From: UBA2136 sp963974105 | Lineage (GTDB): Bacteria > Pseudomonadota > Alphaproteobacteria > UBA2136 | Length of the DNA: 64,000 bases | NCBI GenBank assembly: GCA_963974105.1 | Contig: CAXBBG010000001.1 | Coordinates: forward strand, 372,001 to 436,000 | Direction: 5' to 3' | Shown here: positions 33,561-42,184 of the stretch, piece by piece | How the letters are laid out: each line of letters begins with the position of its first letter | Numbering within the stretch: position 1 is the first letter of the stretch | The notes under the pieces: model-generated | Database searches by the model: none | Told to the model about the DNA's origin: nothing | Seen by the model: only the letters and a program-made list of their open reading frames with translations | Program-made: the position numbers and the translations under genes

Positions 33561-34130
33561 ATGAAAAAACTTATTGTTGCAAGTCACAATAAAAAGAAAG
33601 TGGCTGAGCTTATAACCATTTTAACCCCTTTAGGGGTAGAATTGATAGACGCAGATAGCGCAAACTTACCTGACGTTGAAGAAACTGAAGCCACATTTCA
33701 CGGCAATGCCAGATTAAAAGTAGAAAGCGCTTTTAAAGAAAGCGGACTTCCCTGCATAGCAGATGACTCAGGCTTTTGTGTCGACGCCTTAAAGGGTTCA
33801 CCAGGGGTTTATTCTGCCCGTTACGAAGGTGGCTATAGCCGTGTACTTAAAGAAATTGCAGATAAACAAGGCAAGGAACGATCTGCCCACTTTATTTGCG
33901 TCATTGCCTACAAAGACTGTACCGATAACATCCACTACTTTGAAGGTAAAATTGAGGGGCTTATTCCGCAAGAACCGCATGGTGACGGAGGTTTTGGCTA
34001 CGATCCCATCTTTATAGCAAATGGACAAACTCAAACCTTTGCACAAATGGACCCTACCCTTAAAAACACGATGAGCGCACGCTCCATTGCCCTTGAAAAA
34101 CTTGTAAAATACTTACAATCCTCCATCTAA
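33561..34130 (+). CDS. rdgB: dITP/XTP pyrophosphatase RdgB (Ham1 family)
   Basis: The product has 189 residues from ATG 33561 (AAGGAC about 9 nt upstream); an upstream in-frame GTG at 33489 would add a non-conserved tail. Ham1/RdgB motifs are SHNKKKVAEL at the start, FHGNARLK, CIADDSGFCVDAL, SPGVYSARYEGGYS, and FGYDPIF. It hydrolyses non-canonical purine triphosphates to keep them out of DNA. It lies upstream of a YecM-like gene and hemW, recalling the enterobacterial rdgB-hemW pair. Confidence 0.95.
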   Translation: MKKLIVASHNKKKVAELITILTPLGVELIDADSANLPDVEETEATFHGNARLKVESAFKESGLPCIADDSGFCVDALKGSPGVYSARYEGGYSRVLKEIADKQGKERSAHFICVIAYKDCTDNIHYFEGKIEGLIPQEPHGDGGFGYDPIFIANGQTQTFAQMDPTLKNTMSARSIALEKLVKYLQSSI

Positions 34131-34168
34131 AGCACCCACAGGTGCACCAACATTAGAGGCAAAACCTT

Positions 34169-34678
34169 ATGAATAACGCCCAGCGCGCACTTCACCTACT
34201 ACCACAAGCTGTCAGTAATATGATTGACCAACTTAAAGGTTACCATATAGACCTTTCCACTCTCATGCTAGACCACGCCTGCTGGCGCTGCAACAGCACG
34301 CAAGAATATGAAGAAATGTGTCACGAGCTTTATGAATTTGCTGATATCTTAGCAAAAGATACCATCATAAGTAATAGACGCATCACAACCTTTAAATTAC
34401 TGACCCCTATCGTTATTGACGATATCTATACCATTGATGTCATTGAAATACCTGACATCAAAGTAAGCTCAACTTATAACTCGGGCTGGGAACATATTGA
34501 ATTTACAGCTCAAAATCTAGCTGAATTTGTTAAAAAGCATCAAAACCTCCCATTTAAACTTAAAGGTTTAAAATCTAAACACCACCCCTGTGTAACACTA
34601 CCTTTAAAACAAAATCAAAACGTTAAGTTCAACATGTGCTCTCTACAGAATCAGATCACTAAAGAACAAGAAAATTAA
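34169..34678 (+). CDS. yecM: YecM-like VOC-superfamily protein
   Basis: The protein has 169 residues. The core LDHACWRCNSTQEY ... NRRITTFKLLTPI ... IEIPDIKVSSTYNSGWEHIEF matches the YecM pattern (an H-x3-R region, then an IELPxPK-like strand, then a final EHIE metal-site strand). YecM is a probable metal-binding protein of unknown substrate. The C-terminal ~40 residues are basic. It ends before a 13-bp-stem terminator. Confidence 0.75.
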   Translation: MNNAQRALHLLPQAVSNMIDQLKGYHIDLSTLMLDHACWRCNSTQEYEEMCHELYEFADILAKDTIISNRRITTFKLLTPIVIDDIYTIDVIEIPDIKVSSTYNSGWEHIEFTAQNLAEFVKKHQNLPFKLKGLKSKHHPCVTLPLKQNQNVKFNMCSLQNQITKEQEN

Positions 34679-34687
34679 CCATCGCAC

Positions 34688-34721
34688 AATAAAAATGGAG
34701 AGCTTATGCTCTCCATTTTTC
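34688..34721. terminator. Bidirectional terminator
   Basis: A perfect 13-bp stem AAAAATGGAGAGC / GCTCTCCATTTTT with a TTAT loop (34691-34720), between convergent genes. Confidence 0.92.
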
Positions 34722-34722
34722 G

Positions 34723-35277
34723 TTAATTCCCCTTTAAAACAGCAACATTTGCAGTGTCTAAAAGTGAAGGTAGTCCAAAATAACTGGCCATTATAATAGC
34801 CATCACAAAGGCAATATAAGTAAATACAATAGTTTTTTTACTGGTTAAAACCTCCAAAAAGGTAATATCTCTTATTTTAACGCTACGTGAAATACCATTA
34901 AAGCTTTGAATTTTGTCATAACGCCCATGCGTACACCATGACTTTAGCACTTCGGCACGCAAGCGTGTTTCAAAACGGCTTTTATACTTATTTAAAGCAC
35001 CTAATCCATTATTTATAATGAAAGAAACACCAGCAAAGGCTATAAAAACCTGTATCGATTTCAAGGCTGACATCGCCACAAAAGTGTAAACCGTAATGGT
35101 TAAAGCCTGTTTAATAAGGTCTTGTGCTTGCTGTAAATCACTCACACGTGCCTTGTTGTGCTCTTCCACAATTTGAAGCATGGTCAAATTAAGACGACTC
35201 TTCTCATCTTCTGTTAATTCTGGGTATGTAACAGCGTTTAAAACAATGTCTGCAGCTGCATTTTCAGATGTGCCCAT
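34723..35277 (-). CDS. Unknown membrane protein, two to three hydrophobic segments
   Basis: The protein has 184 residues. An N-terminal cytoplasmic helical part is followed by hydrophobic segments (about 58-72, 76-95 and 148-167). No family is recognised. A basic amphipathic region lies between the second and third segments. It converges with the YecM-like gene. Confidence 0.62.
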   Translation of the reverse strand: MGTSENAAADIVLNAVTYPELTEDEKSRLNLTMLQIVEEHNKARVSDLQQAQDLIKQALTITVYTFVAMSALKSIQVFIAFAGVSFIINNGLGALNKYKSRFETRLRAEVLKSWCTHGRYDKIQSFNGISRSVKIRDITFLEVLTSKKTIVFTYIAFVMAIIMASYFGLPSLLDTANVAVLKGN

Positions 35278-35374
35278 AATAGGCCTCCATTAAAAGGTAG
35301 GGTAGCTAGATATTTATGTATACCAAATCGTAATGTTTACTTGCTTAAATTACAAGCCCTGTTATAGTCCCCAC

Positions 35375-36511
35375 ATGAAAAAATCACTCTCTATATACGT
35401 TCACTGGCCTTGGTGCAAAAGTAAGTGCCCTTACTGTGACTTTAACTCGCATGTGGCTGAAAATGCGCCACAAGAAGCTTATGTACGCGCTATTTTAACT
35501 GACTTAGATAACCAAATAAACCTAACAGGTGACAGAAATATTTCTAGCATATTTTTTGGAGGCGGCACACCTTCACTTATGAAGCCAGCCTATATAGAAA
35601 CTATTTTAAACAAAATATCCCAACTGTATACAGTAAGCGAAGCAACTGAAATTACAATAGAAGCCAATCCAACCTCCTCAGAATTAAGTAAATTTCAAGA
35701 CTTTAAAGCAGCAGGTATTAACAGATTAAGCGTTGGCGTACAGTCTTTCAATAAGGATGATTTGGCTTTTTTAGGGCGCGAACACAACGACAAAGAAGCC
35801 AGAGAGACAGTTGAGCACGCCCTTAAAACGTTTAACAATGTCAGTTTTGATATGATATTTGGATTGCCAAATCAATCACTCGATTCATGGAGTGAACAAT
35901 TAAAGTATGCAATCAATATTGGCACACAGCATTTAAGTGCCTATCAATTAACAATCGAGCAAAATACTGTTTTTTATGCACAGGTCAAAAAAAACAAATG
36001 GCAACCTATGCACGATGACCTTCAAGCAGATTTTTACGAATTAACGCGAGAGACACTCACTTCGCATAATTATAAGCATTATGAAATATCAAATTTCGCT
36101 AAAGATGGTTACATGTGCATGCATAACTATAATATATGGCAATACGGTGACTATATTGGTGTTGGCGCAGGGGCACATGGGCGCCTTCAAACCACTGAAA
36201 ACAAACGAATTACCACCCAAAATTACAAGATGCCTAACAAGTACATCGAGTCCGTGGAACACGTGGAACATGGTTTTTTTGTAAATGAACCCATTTCAGA
36301 TACAACAGCACGACAAGAAATGATCCTCATGGGGCTTCGTACACAAAAAGGGGTCAGCAAACACTTACTTGATGGTAATTTTACATCTCGTCAAGCCCTT
36401 GAGGAACTTTTATTACTAGGTATGTTGTATGAATATCGTGGCAATATAGCACTTACAGACAGCGGTCAGCTACTCTTAGACAGCATTTTAGAAAGATTAA
36501 TTTTAGATTAA
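35375..36511 (+). CDS. hemW: HemW, radical SAM heme chaperone-like protein
   Basis: The protein has 378 residues from ATG 35375; the upstream in-frame ATG 35333 adds a tail without homology value, whereas the family begins near IYVHWPWC. The radical SAM cluster is C-x3-C-x2-C (CKSKCPYC, Cys 14, 18 and 21). GGGTPS, SVGVQSFN and FDMIFGLPNQS follow. HemW resembles coproporphyrinogen III dehydrogenase but lacks its oxidase role in known cases and binds heme. It follows rdgB and yecM on the same strand. Confidence 0.92.
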   Translation: MKKSLSIYVHWPWCKSKCPYCDFNSHVAENAPQEAYVRAILTDLDNQINLTGDRNISSIFFGGGTPSLMKPAYIETILNKISQLYTVSEATEITIEANPTSSELSKFQDFKAAGINRLSVGVQSFNKDDLAFLGREHNDKEARETVEHALKTFNNVSFDMIFGLPNQSLDSWSEQLKYAINIGTQHLSAYQLTIEQNTVFYAQVKKNKWQPMHDDLQADFYELTRETLTSHNYKHYEISNFAKDGYMCMHNYNIWQYGDYIGVGAGAHGRLQTTENKRITTQNYKMPNKYIESVEHVEHGFFVNEPISDTTARQEMILMGLRTQKGVSKHLLDGNFTSRQALEELLLLGMLYEYRGNIALTDSGQLLLDSILERLILD

Positions 36512-37452
36512 GGTGATATAGCGCATAGTATCGCTCAACTCTTAATACTATGTATGGTATAGCTTGCTATAAAATACACGCCGCATCATACACCTATGAA
36601 AATTACACTTACTTATTTTTATTATAAAATACAAAGGTTTAAATATAAAATAATCATGTAAGTATGTACTTACAATTATATAAAATATTGGTCAGTTCTT
36701 ATTTACAGTGCAGTACCATACCATCATACATATAACGAACATGCAACCATCACACCTTTCGTTGCATTTGCAGCAATACCACACAAATGACCAGATACCA
36801 AACTGTATAGCTGTATTTTACATGTATCATTAATACTACATCGCAAGTAAATATATCAATAATTTTATCTTTTCTAGACCTTTTGTACTTTTTAGCACAA
36901 AGCAGTCAACCACTGTTTTCATTACACCAAATAGTTAAATAAAGGTATAATTGTGAAAATTGTATGAAATGGGCACTTTTGCCTCCTGACTAAAAATAAA
37001 ATATTGGCACAATGTCCTTTATATTTTAATCCTACTTGAGACGCGGATTAACTTGAAACCAATTCAATTTTAGGTAAATTACTGCATAAAATCAAGTATC
37101 TAAACTATAAAGTTAAATGTTATATGATATGATATTACGATCATAGCACCTCTAATTTTATAAAATACACATACCAGCTACACCCGCATTATTTCTTCTA
37201 TAACGACGTTAGCGTACAGACGCTACATTCTAGCTGCACACGTGAGTGAATCAGCACACTTGACCACAAAAACCCTAATCACCTCTCTATTGCCCCGCAT
37301 AAAGGCTTACACACGCACTACATACACTCTAAAATATGAGCTGAGCACGACTCGCAAACAACACATCTTAAAGCGTGCTAAGTAGCCCTATTTAATCATC
37401 ATTTTAAAATCTATAAACCTTACTTAACCATCCCACAGCCCTATAAACCCAT
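36512..37452. other. Gene-free, AT-rich intergenic stretch (~0.94 kb)
   Basis: I find no credible coding frame, tRNA, rRNA or known ncRNA signature. Near the start is an 8-bp inverted repeat (CATAGTAT 36524-36531 / ATACTATG 36545-36552), possibly a weak terminator of hemW. A separate terminator hairpin at 37457-37476 belongs to the next gene. The rest looks like unstructured AT-rich sequence; it could hide a small RNA or a decayed gene. Confidence 0.5.
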
Positions 37453-37480
37453 TTAAAAAGGGCCCGAAGACCCTTTATAC
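37453..37480 (-). terminator. UUCG-loop terminator downstream of the BON-domain gene
   Basis: On the minus strand AAAGGGTC-TTCG-GGCCCTTT (one T-G pair, 37457-37476) is followed by a T-run. Confidence 0.85.
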
Positions 37481-37505
37481 ACTTAAAAAAAAATCAGGTT
37501 TTTGC

Positions 37506-38165
37506 TTATTCAAACACCTGCTCTTCAGAATCAACTTTCGGCTGCATAAAAGGCAGGCGTTGTAAAAAAGGAACCTCTTCAACCAACGGCTCACCCTTGT
37601 AAAGGCTGATATAACTATGCACCTGAACAACACCCTTTGTTGTGCGCGCAAGGTGCCTCACAGCTTCCCTTTCAGCCATATCAGATGCTAAACCAAAGAT
37701 ATAAGCATGCCCATTCACCACAAGGACTTGATAGTTTGTTGAGTGAATCCCCTCCTCTGTGAACATAAACGACTTAAGCTGTGTTACTATCCACGCATCT
37801 TTAGAAAAGGTTGTCGCTGGATAAATACCGTCTGTAAATAGTTGGTTATAAACACTTTTCACGCCTTTCACACTGCGCACAATACCCTCTACCTCTGCGG
37901 CAGATTTTGGAGATTCAACGACACCTGTTAAAAGCACATTGCCTTTTAATACAGAAACTTCAACCTGTGTTAAATACTTATAATATGTACCTGTAAGTTT
38001 ATCTTTAATATAAGTTTTAATATTGATATCACTCACAGCCTCTTTCGCACCGCGCTCCTGCTGCCCCATGTAACCCACAGCCGCTGCGCCACCAAGTATA
38101 ACTGGCAAACAGCCGCTTAGAAAAAGTGAAGTTGATAAAACAAAAGTTAAAATAGCCTTGTGCAT
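37506..38165 (-). CDS. DolP/YraP-like BON-domain outer-membrane lipoprotein
   Basis: The product has 219 residues from ATG 38165 (GGGGG about 6 nt upstream; the TTG at 38177 is less likely). Lipobox LSGC (Cys 18). Two BON domains follow (about 48-115 and 122-195; VLLTGVVESP and YIFGLASDM are the strand pairs). BON lipoproteins of the DolP type help maintain outer-membrane integrity. The neighbours yraN and lpoA match the enterobacterial yraM-yraN-diaA-yraP neighbourhood. Confidence 0.85.
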   Translation of the reverse strand: MHKAILTFVLSTSLFLSGCLPVILGGAAAVGYMGQQERGAKEAVSDINIKTYIKDKLTGTYYKYLTQVEVSVLKGNVLLTGVVESPKSAAEVEGIVRSVKGVKSVYNQLFTDGIYPATTFSKDAWIVTQLKSFMFTEEGIHSTNYQVLVVNGHAYIFGLASDMAEREAVRHLARTTKGVVQVHSYISLYKGEPLVEEVPFLQRLPFMQPKVDSEEQVFE

Positions 38166-38236
38166 AAGTGCCCCCAATATAGATATTTATTTAAATCACC
38201 CCTCATGTTGTAACGAATTCAAGGCCACATTTAAAG

Positions 38237-38575
38237 TTAAAATGCATTTTTTATATGTTCTATAAAGGGAGGGCTGGGGTATATTAGCACCAAATCCACT
38301 CTCGCTTCTAAATAAGGGTAATGAGACGACAGCATTTTTAACTTACGTAACAAACGTTTTTGTTGCCCAGGTTGAACAGCCCAATGCCCTTTTTCCTTGC
38401 TCTGACGCCACTTTACCTCAACCAACACGGCGCTTTTACCGCGAATTGCAATAATATCAGCTTCAACCCTGCCTTTTTTATCGTTCATTAAAATAGGCCT
38501 ATAACCTTTCGTTATAAGCATTATCAAAGCGAGATATTCGCCCACCTTGCCCTTTATTTGAGATTTTTTTAACAT
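38237..38575 (-). CDS. yraN: YraN family (UPF0102) endonuclease-like protein
   Basis: The protein has 112 residues, the usual UPF0102 length. It has KGKVGEYLALIML, then VEADIIAIRGKSAVLVEVKWR, the PD-(D/E)xK-like core of the family. The N-terminal glycine-rich start and the Lys/Arg-rich C-terminus fit. The function is unproven: it is a predicted nuclease-like protein next to the lpoA-like gene. Confidence 0.9.
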   Translation of the reverse strand: MLKKSQIKGKVGEYLALIMLITKGYRPILMNDKKGRVEADIIAIRGKSAVLVEVKWRQSKEKGHWAVQPGQQKRLLRKLKMLSSHYPYLEARVDLVLIYPSPPFIEHIKNAF

Positions 38576-38643
38576 TTACTGTTTACACCCCTATCTTCCA
38601 TAGGATACTTTCTTTAAGAATGGTTTATTTATAAGGAAATATC

Positions 38644-40494
38644 ATGCGTTTAGAAAGCATTAAATACACTGCCTTGTCAATGGTATTGATAAGCTTAAGC
38701 ACTCACAGCTATGCACAAGAGCTAGAGCAACCACAAGGCATTAACTTGCAACGTGAATACGGCGTTCTGTTTAATACAGATCAGGCAGACACATTTGACG
38801 TATCCCTTTCACAAATGGTTGATATTTCACAAACAGAAATACCTCTCACAATTCAAGAACATAAAGAACGTGCATCATTTGCATTAAAAAACGGTTTAAA
38901 CCAAACAGCACTTCACCACCTAGAAGCTATAGAATTGGATGAAAATGAATATATATATAGCCAATATGGCAAGGCCCTGGCACTTTCCAACCTTGGTGAG
39001 TTTGAACAAAGCCTAGACATTTTAGAAGATATCGCAATAGAAAAAGGCTCATTCCAAGAACCTGCAAAAGAATTTAGCGATAAACTTAAATTAACATTAG
39101 CTGAGCAAGAATTTAACAAAAAACATTTTGCCAGCGCTGAACAATGGCTTGAAAAATACACGTACCTAAACAGCTCACGCCAAGACAACAGCCATATAGA
39201 ACGTTTACGCCAGAAGATAAGCAGTCAAAACCTTTCAAGCTCAGGATTTAAGCCAAACACAGCCAATTTACCATTAAAAATAGCCTTTTTAGTGCCGTTA
39301 ACAGGCATCAACCAAGAAATGGGGCAACAATTACTGGCCGCTGCCCAATTAGCATTATTTAACAACCCAAACCCTAATATTTTGTTGTACCCGCAAGATA
39401 CTCAAAGCACAGAAACTGGTGCCATTCGAGCGGCACAAAAAGCGATTGGTGACCGCGCAGATATTATTTTAGGCCCCCTCACCTCTGAAAATACCAAGGC
39501 CATTATGCAGTATACAACTTCATCATCTATCCCTGTTATTAGCTTTTCTTCTAACACTGATATCGCAACCCGCTATTCAACAACCCTTGGCTATGCGCCA
39601 GAAGAACAAGCAACTATAATGGCTAAGTATGCAGCAGATAACGGTATTAAATCTGTCGCCATACTGGCACCTAACACGTCATATGGCATCCGTATGAGCG
39701 AAGCCTTTCAAACGGCTATTGCAACATATGATATATCTTTAAGTGACGTTGCTTTATTCGATGAAACATCGCCAGACCAAACAAAAGAGCTTAAACAGCT
39801 TGCAAAAGTAGCGCAGTCTCAAAAACTACTCGATGAAGAATTTAGCGCACTTCAAGCTGAATATAAACTTGTAGGAGATGCAATGGAAGATGCCGCCCTT
39901 GAGCGCTTAGAAGAGTTAAAAACAGCTTCAGCTCAGCCCATTGTTGATTTTGACGCTCTTTATTTACCTGTAAACGCTAACATACTTCCACTCGTGGCTT
40001 CACAACTTGCTTATTATAATATGGACGCTGAAAACATTACATTGCTCGGTACGGCACAATGGCAAACCCCATCTATCCACAACAACCGAGCTGAATATAT
40101 CCGTGGCGCCTTTTTCCCAGCACCACCACGCCAAAGCTTACAAAATGCTTACAACGCCATCGAAACGACATATAACACCACACCACTTCCTTTAACTATC
40201 CTTGCTTACGATGGCATTACCTTATTGAGCGATCTTTATGAAGAAAGCCAAGGAAATCCAAGATTTATTGCAGACCTTTTATACAAACCTGAGGGTTACA
40301 AATTACATGGTGGCACAGTACGCTTTAACAAGGATGGCACACCAAGCCGCCTCTATAGTGTCTATGAAGTGCGCAGCAATAGCTCTGTTGAACGCATTGC
40401 AGCGCCACAGCAATTCCCCCCTACATTACCAGAAGATATTGATGTACGCGAACGCAGTGGTATCAAAAGATTCTTCAACCCTTGGGGGTTTTAA
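38644..40494 (+). CDS. LpoA/YraM-like penicillin-binding protein activator
   Basis: The protein has 616 residues. The N-terminus is a standard signal peptide ending SYA|QEL, not a lipobox, although the family is often lipidated. After a helical repeat-rich N-domain (about 25-200), the rest is a type I periplasmic-binding fold (ILLYPQDTQ, ADIILGPLTSENTKAIM, AYDGITLLSDL). LpoA activates PBP1A in Gammaproteobacteria; alphaproteobacterial homologues are usually called YraM or PBP-activator like. It diverges from yraN, close to the dolP-like gene. Confidence 0.85.
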   Translation: MRLESIKYTALSMVLISLSTHSYAQELEQPQGINLQREYGVLFNTDQADTFDVSLSQMVDISQTEIPLTIQEHKERASFALKNGLNQTALHHLEAIELDENEYIYSQYGKALALSNLGEFEQSLDILEDIAIEKGSFQEPAKEFSDKLKLTLAEQEFNKKHFASAEQWLEKYTYLNSSRQDNSHIERLRQKISSQNLSSSGFKPNTANLPLKIAFLVPLTGINQEMGQQLLAAAQLALFNNPNPNILLYPQDTQSTETGAIRAAQKAIGDRADIILGPLTSENTKAIMQYTTSSSIPVISFSSNTDIATRYSTTLGYAPEEQATIMAKYAADNGIKSVAILAPNTSYGIRMSEAFQTAIATYDISLSDVALFDETSPDQTKELKQLAKVAQSQKLLDEEFSALQAEYKLVGDAMEDAALERLEELKTASAQPIVDFDALYLPVNANILPLVASQLAYYNMDAENITLLGTAQWQTPSIHNNRAEYIRGAFFPAPPRQSLQNAYNAIETTYNTTPLPLTILAYDGITLLSDLYEESQGNPRFIADLLYKPEGYKLHGGTVRFNKDGTPSRLYSVYEVRSNSSVERIAAPQQFPPTLPEDIDVRERSGIKRFFNPWGF

Positions 40495-40560
40495 AAGCAT
40501 TGCAAACATCTTTTGTATACAAGTGAGCGTCGGTTTAATATAAACCATTCGCCTTATCGC

Positions 40561-40592
40561 ATAAAAAAGACACCTTTTAGGTGTCTTTTTCT
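40561..40592. terminator. Bidirectional terminator between the lpoA-like gene and holA
   Basis: AAAAAGACACC-TTTTA-GGTGTCTTTTT (40564-40590), perfect 11-bp stem with A and T runs on both sides. Confidence 0.9.
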
Positions 40593-40644
40593 TATGTAGT
40601 TCCTCTTCTATTCGCCGTCTATTCACCCTATAAAGGAGTTATAT

Positions 40645-41676
40645 CTAAAATGATAGCGCTAAAATCCCTCTCGCAATAACCAAGTCACTTTCTGCCCCGC
40701 CTTGACGTGATTCTAACTGTAAATCACACAAACGGTTTAAAGACGCTTGTAGGCGCTTTTTAGGGTATCCTTGAATTTGCTGACCAAATTCTCGCTTTCC
40801 AAAGAACACAGGCGGTTTTAAAGACATCATCGCACGGTCGACACTTTCGCCCTGCTCTACAATTTCCTTCGCTTGCAACAAGCGACGCATATGGCGGATA
40901 ACAAGGGCTAATACCATATTACCGTCTTGACCTTCTTCTTTTAAATAGTTTAAGTATTCATCTGCTTTTTGGCGGTCTCTCAAACCAATGGCATCGCACA
41001 ACTTAAATGCATTAACCGAAGGTGCAGCCGATATTGTCTCCAAGCAATCAGCCAGAGTAACAGATTCCCCATTCCCCATATATATGCTTAGTTTTTCGAG
41101 CTCGCTGAGTGTTACAGCCCTGTCATTTCCTAAATTTTCACTTAAAAATGCCAACGCATCTGGTGTAATTTTTTTACCAGCCTTTTGGAAGTATTCTGTA
41201 ACAACCCCCCTTACCCCTTGAGATGTATCGACATAACAACGCACTCCAATCGCTTGATTATGCTTTTCTAAATGCTTAATCATTGCCTGCTTTGGTTCAC
41301 AACCAGGTGCCGCAAACACAACAGTCACCCCTTCTTGAAGTACATCTAAAACATCAACAATCGCCGTCGACACCTTTTGCATTGCCTGTGTAGGTAAGTC
41401 CTTACTTACACCTTCTAAGTATATCAACTTATTACTAAAACCAAAGGAAACTGTGTTGACGCTATCATGAAGTGCGGATGGGTTTTCTAAAATATCTTCA
41501 ACACGAATACGGTCTACAGCAAAAGGATCATTAAGGTCTGGTGCTATTGATAAAGCAATTTTCTTGGCCAAATCTTTTGCAAGCCCTGCGTCCTCACCGT
41601 AAACACAAACAAGCCCTTTCCAATCGGGGTTGTTTTGCTTTAACGCAGATTCAATTTGTTTTATTGACCACTTCAT
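40645..41676 (-). CDS. holA: DNA polymerase III delta subunit (HolA)
   Basis: The protein has 343 residues, matching HolA length and its three-domain clamp-loader layout. It has VCVYGEDAGLAKDLAKKI near the N-terminus (a degenerate P-loop region, as usual in delta), RVEDILENPSALHDSVNT, then the helical collar domain with LALVIRHMRRLLQAKEI. It loads the beta clamp at the replication fork. Its position downstream of lptE and leuS is a conserved alphaproteobacterial order. Confidence 0.92.
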   Translation of the reverse strand: MKWSIKQIESALKQNNPDWKGLVCVYGEDAGLAKDLAKKIALSIAPDLNDPFAVDRIRVEDILENPSALHDSVNTVSFGFSNKLIYLEGVSKDLPTQAMQKVSTAIVDVLDVLQEGVTVVFAAPGCEPKQAMIKHLEKHNQAIGVRCYVDTSQGVRGVVTEYFQKAGKKITPDALAFLSENLGNDRAVTLSELEKLSIYMGNGESVTLADCLETISAAPSVNAFKLCDAIGLRDRQKADEYLNYLKEEGQDGNMVLALVIRHMRRLLQAKEIVEQGESVDRAMMSLKPPVFFGKREFGQQIQGYPKKRLQASLNRLCDLQLESRQGGAESDLVIARGILALSF

Positions 41677-41685
41677 GGCTCACCT

Positions 41686-42180
41686 TTATTTTTGTGTATA
41701 CATAAAGTAGTTTACTTGATGGATAACTTCCTCCGCTAAAGAAATAGCAGCACTTTTACGTGCTCTATCTTTACCAGAATCTGTACCAAAAGGAGATGTT
41801 TCTACATTATATGGAGCTTCGGCGCTGAGAGATCTTTCAAATACTTTTTCACCTGCCGTGTTATAAAGTGTCAACTCAGCTTGTAAAACGATCTCTAAAC
41901 GGTCTTCTGTAGCGTCACGAAGGACAGCAAGTGTGTTCTTTGTTTCTTCAATGGTTATATCAAGCTTATAAGCAGAGTCTTCACCTGCAATAAACACCTG
42001 TGACAAACGCTTGTTTGTAAGCTGAGCAACGCGTCGCTCACCAGCTGAACGAATAATATCAACCATACGCACTTCACGCACCTGCACTGACTCAACCAAT
42101 TCTTTTGTTTGCTTATAAACAGGGCTATAACCACAAGCACATAAACTTAAAACAACAATTAAAGATATTATTTTTTTCAT
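41686..42180 (-). CDS. lptE: LPS-assembly lipoprotein LptE
   Basis: The product has 164 residues from ATG 42180 (AGGA about 9 nt upstream; the TTG at 42183 is less likely). Lipobox LCAC (Cys 16), then CGYSPVY, the hallmark LptE start (GY-x-PxY). LptE plugs the LptD barrel that inserts LPS in the outer membrane. It lies 4 bp after the leuS stop and 9 bp before holA. Confidence 0.9.
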   Translation of the reverse strand: MKKIISLIVVLSLCACGYSPVYKQTKELVESVQVREVRMVDIIRSAGERRVAQLTNKRLSQVFIAGEDSAYKLDITIEETKNTLAVLRDATEDRLEIVLQAELTLYNTAGEKVFERSLSAEAPYNVETSPFGTDSGKDRARKSAAISLAEEVIHQVNYFMYTQK

Positions 42181-42184
42181 CAAT

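Noticed and set aside
36254..36275. parS-like CACGTGGAAC in hemW
   Set aside because: Only the right half matches the 14-bp core; the left half is unrelated and it lies in a conserved coding stretch (VEHVEHG).
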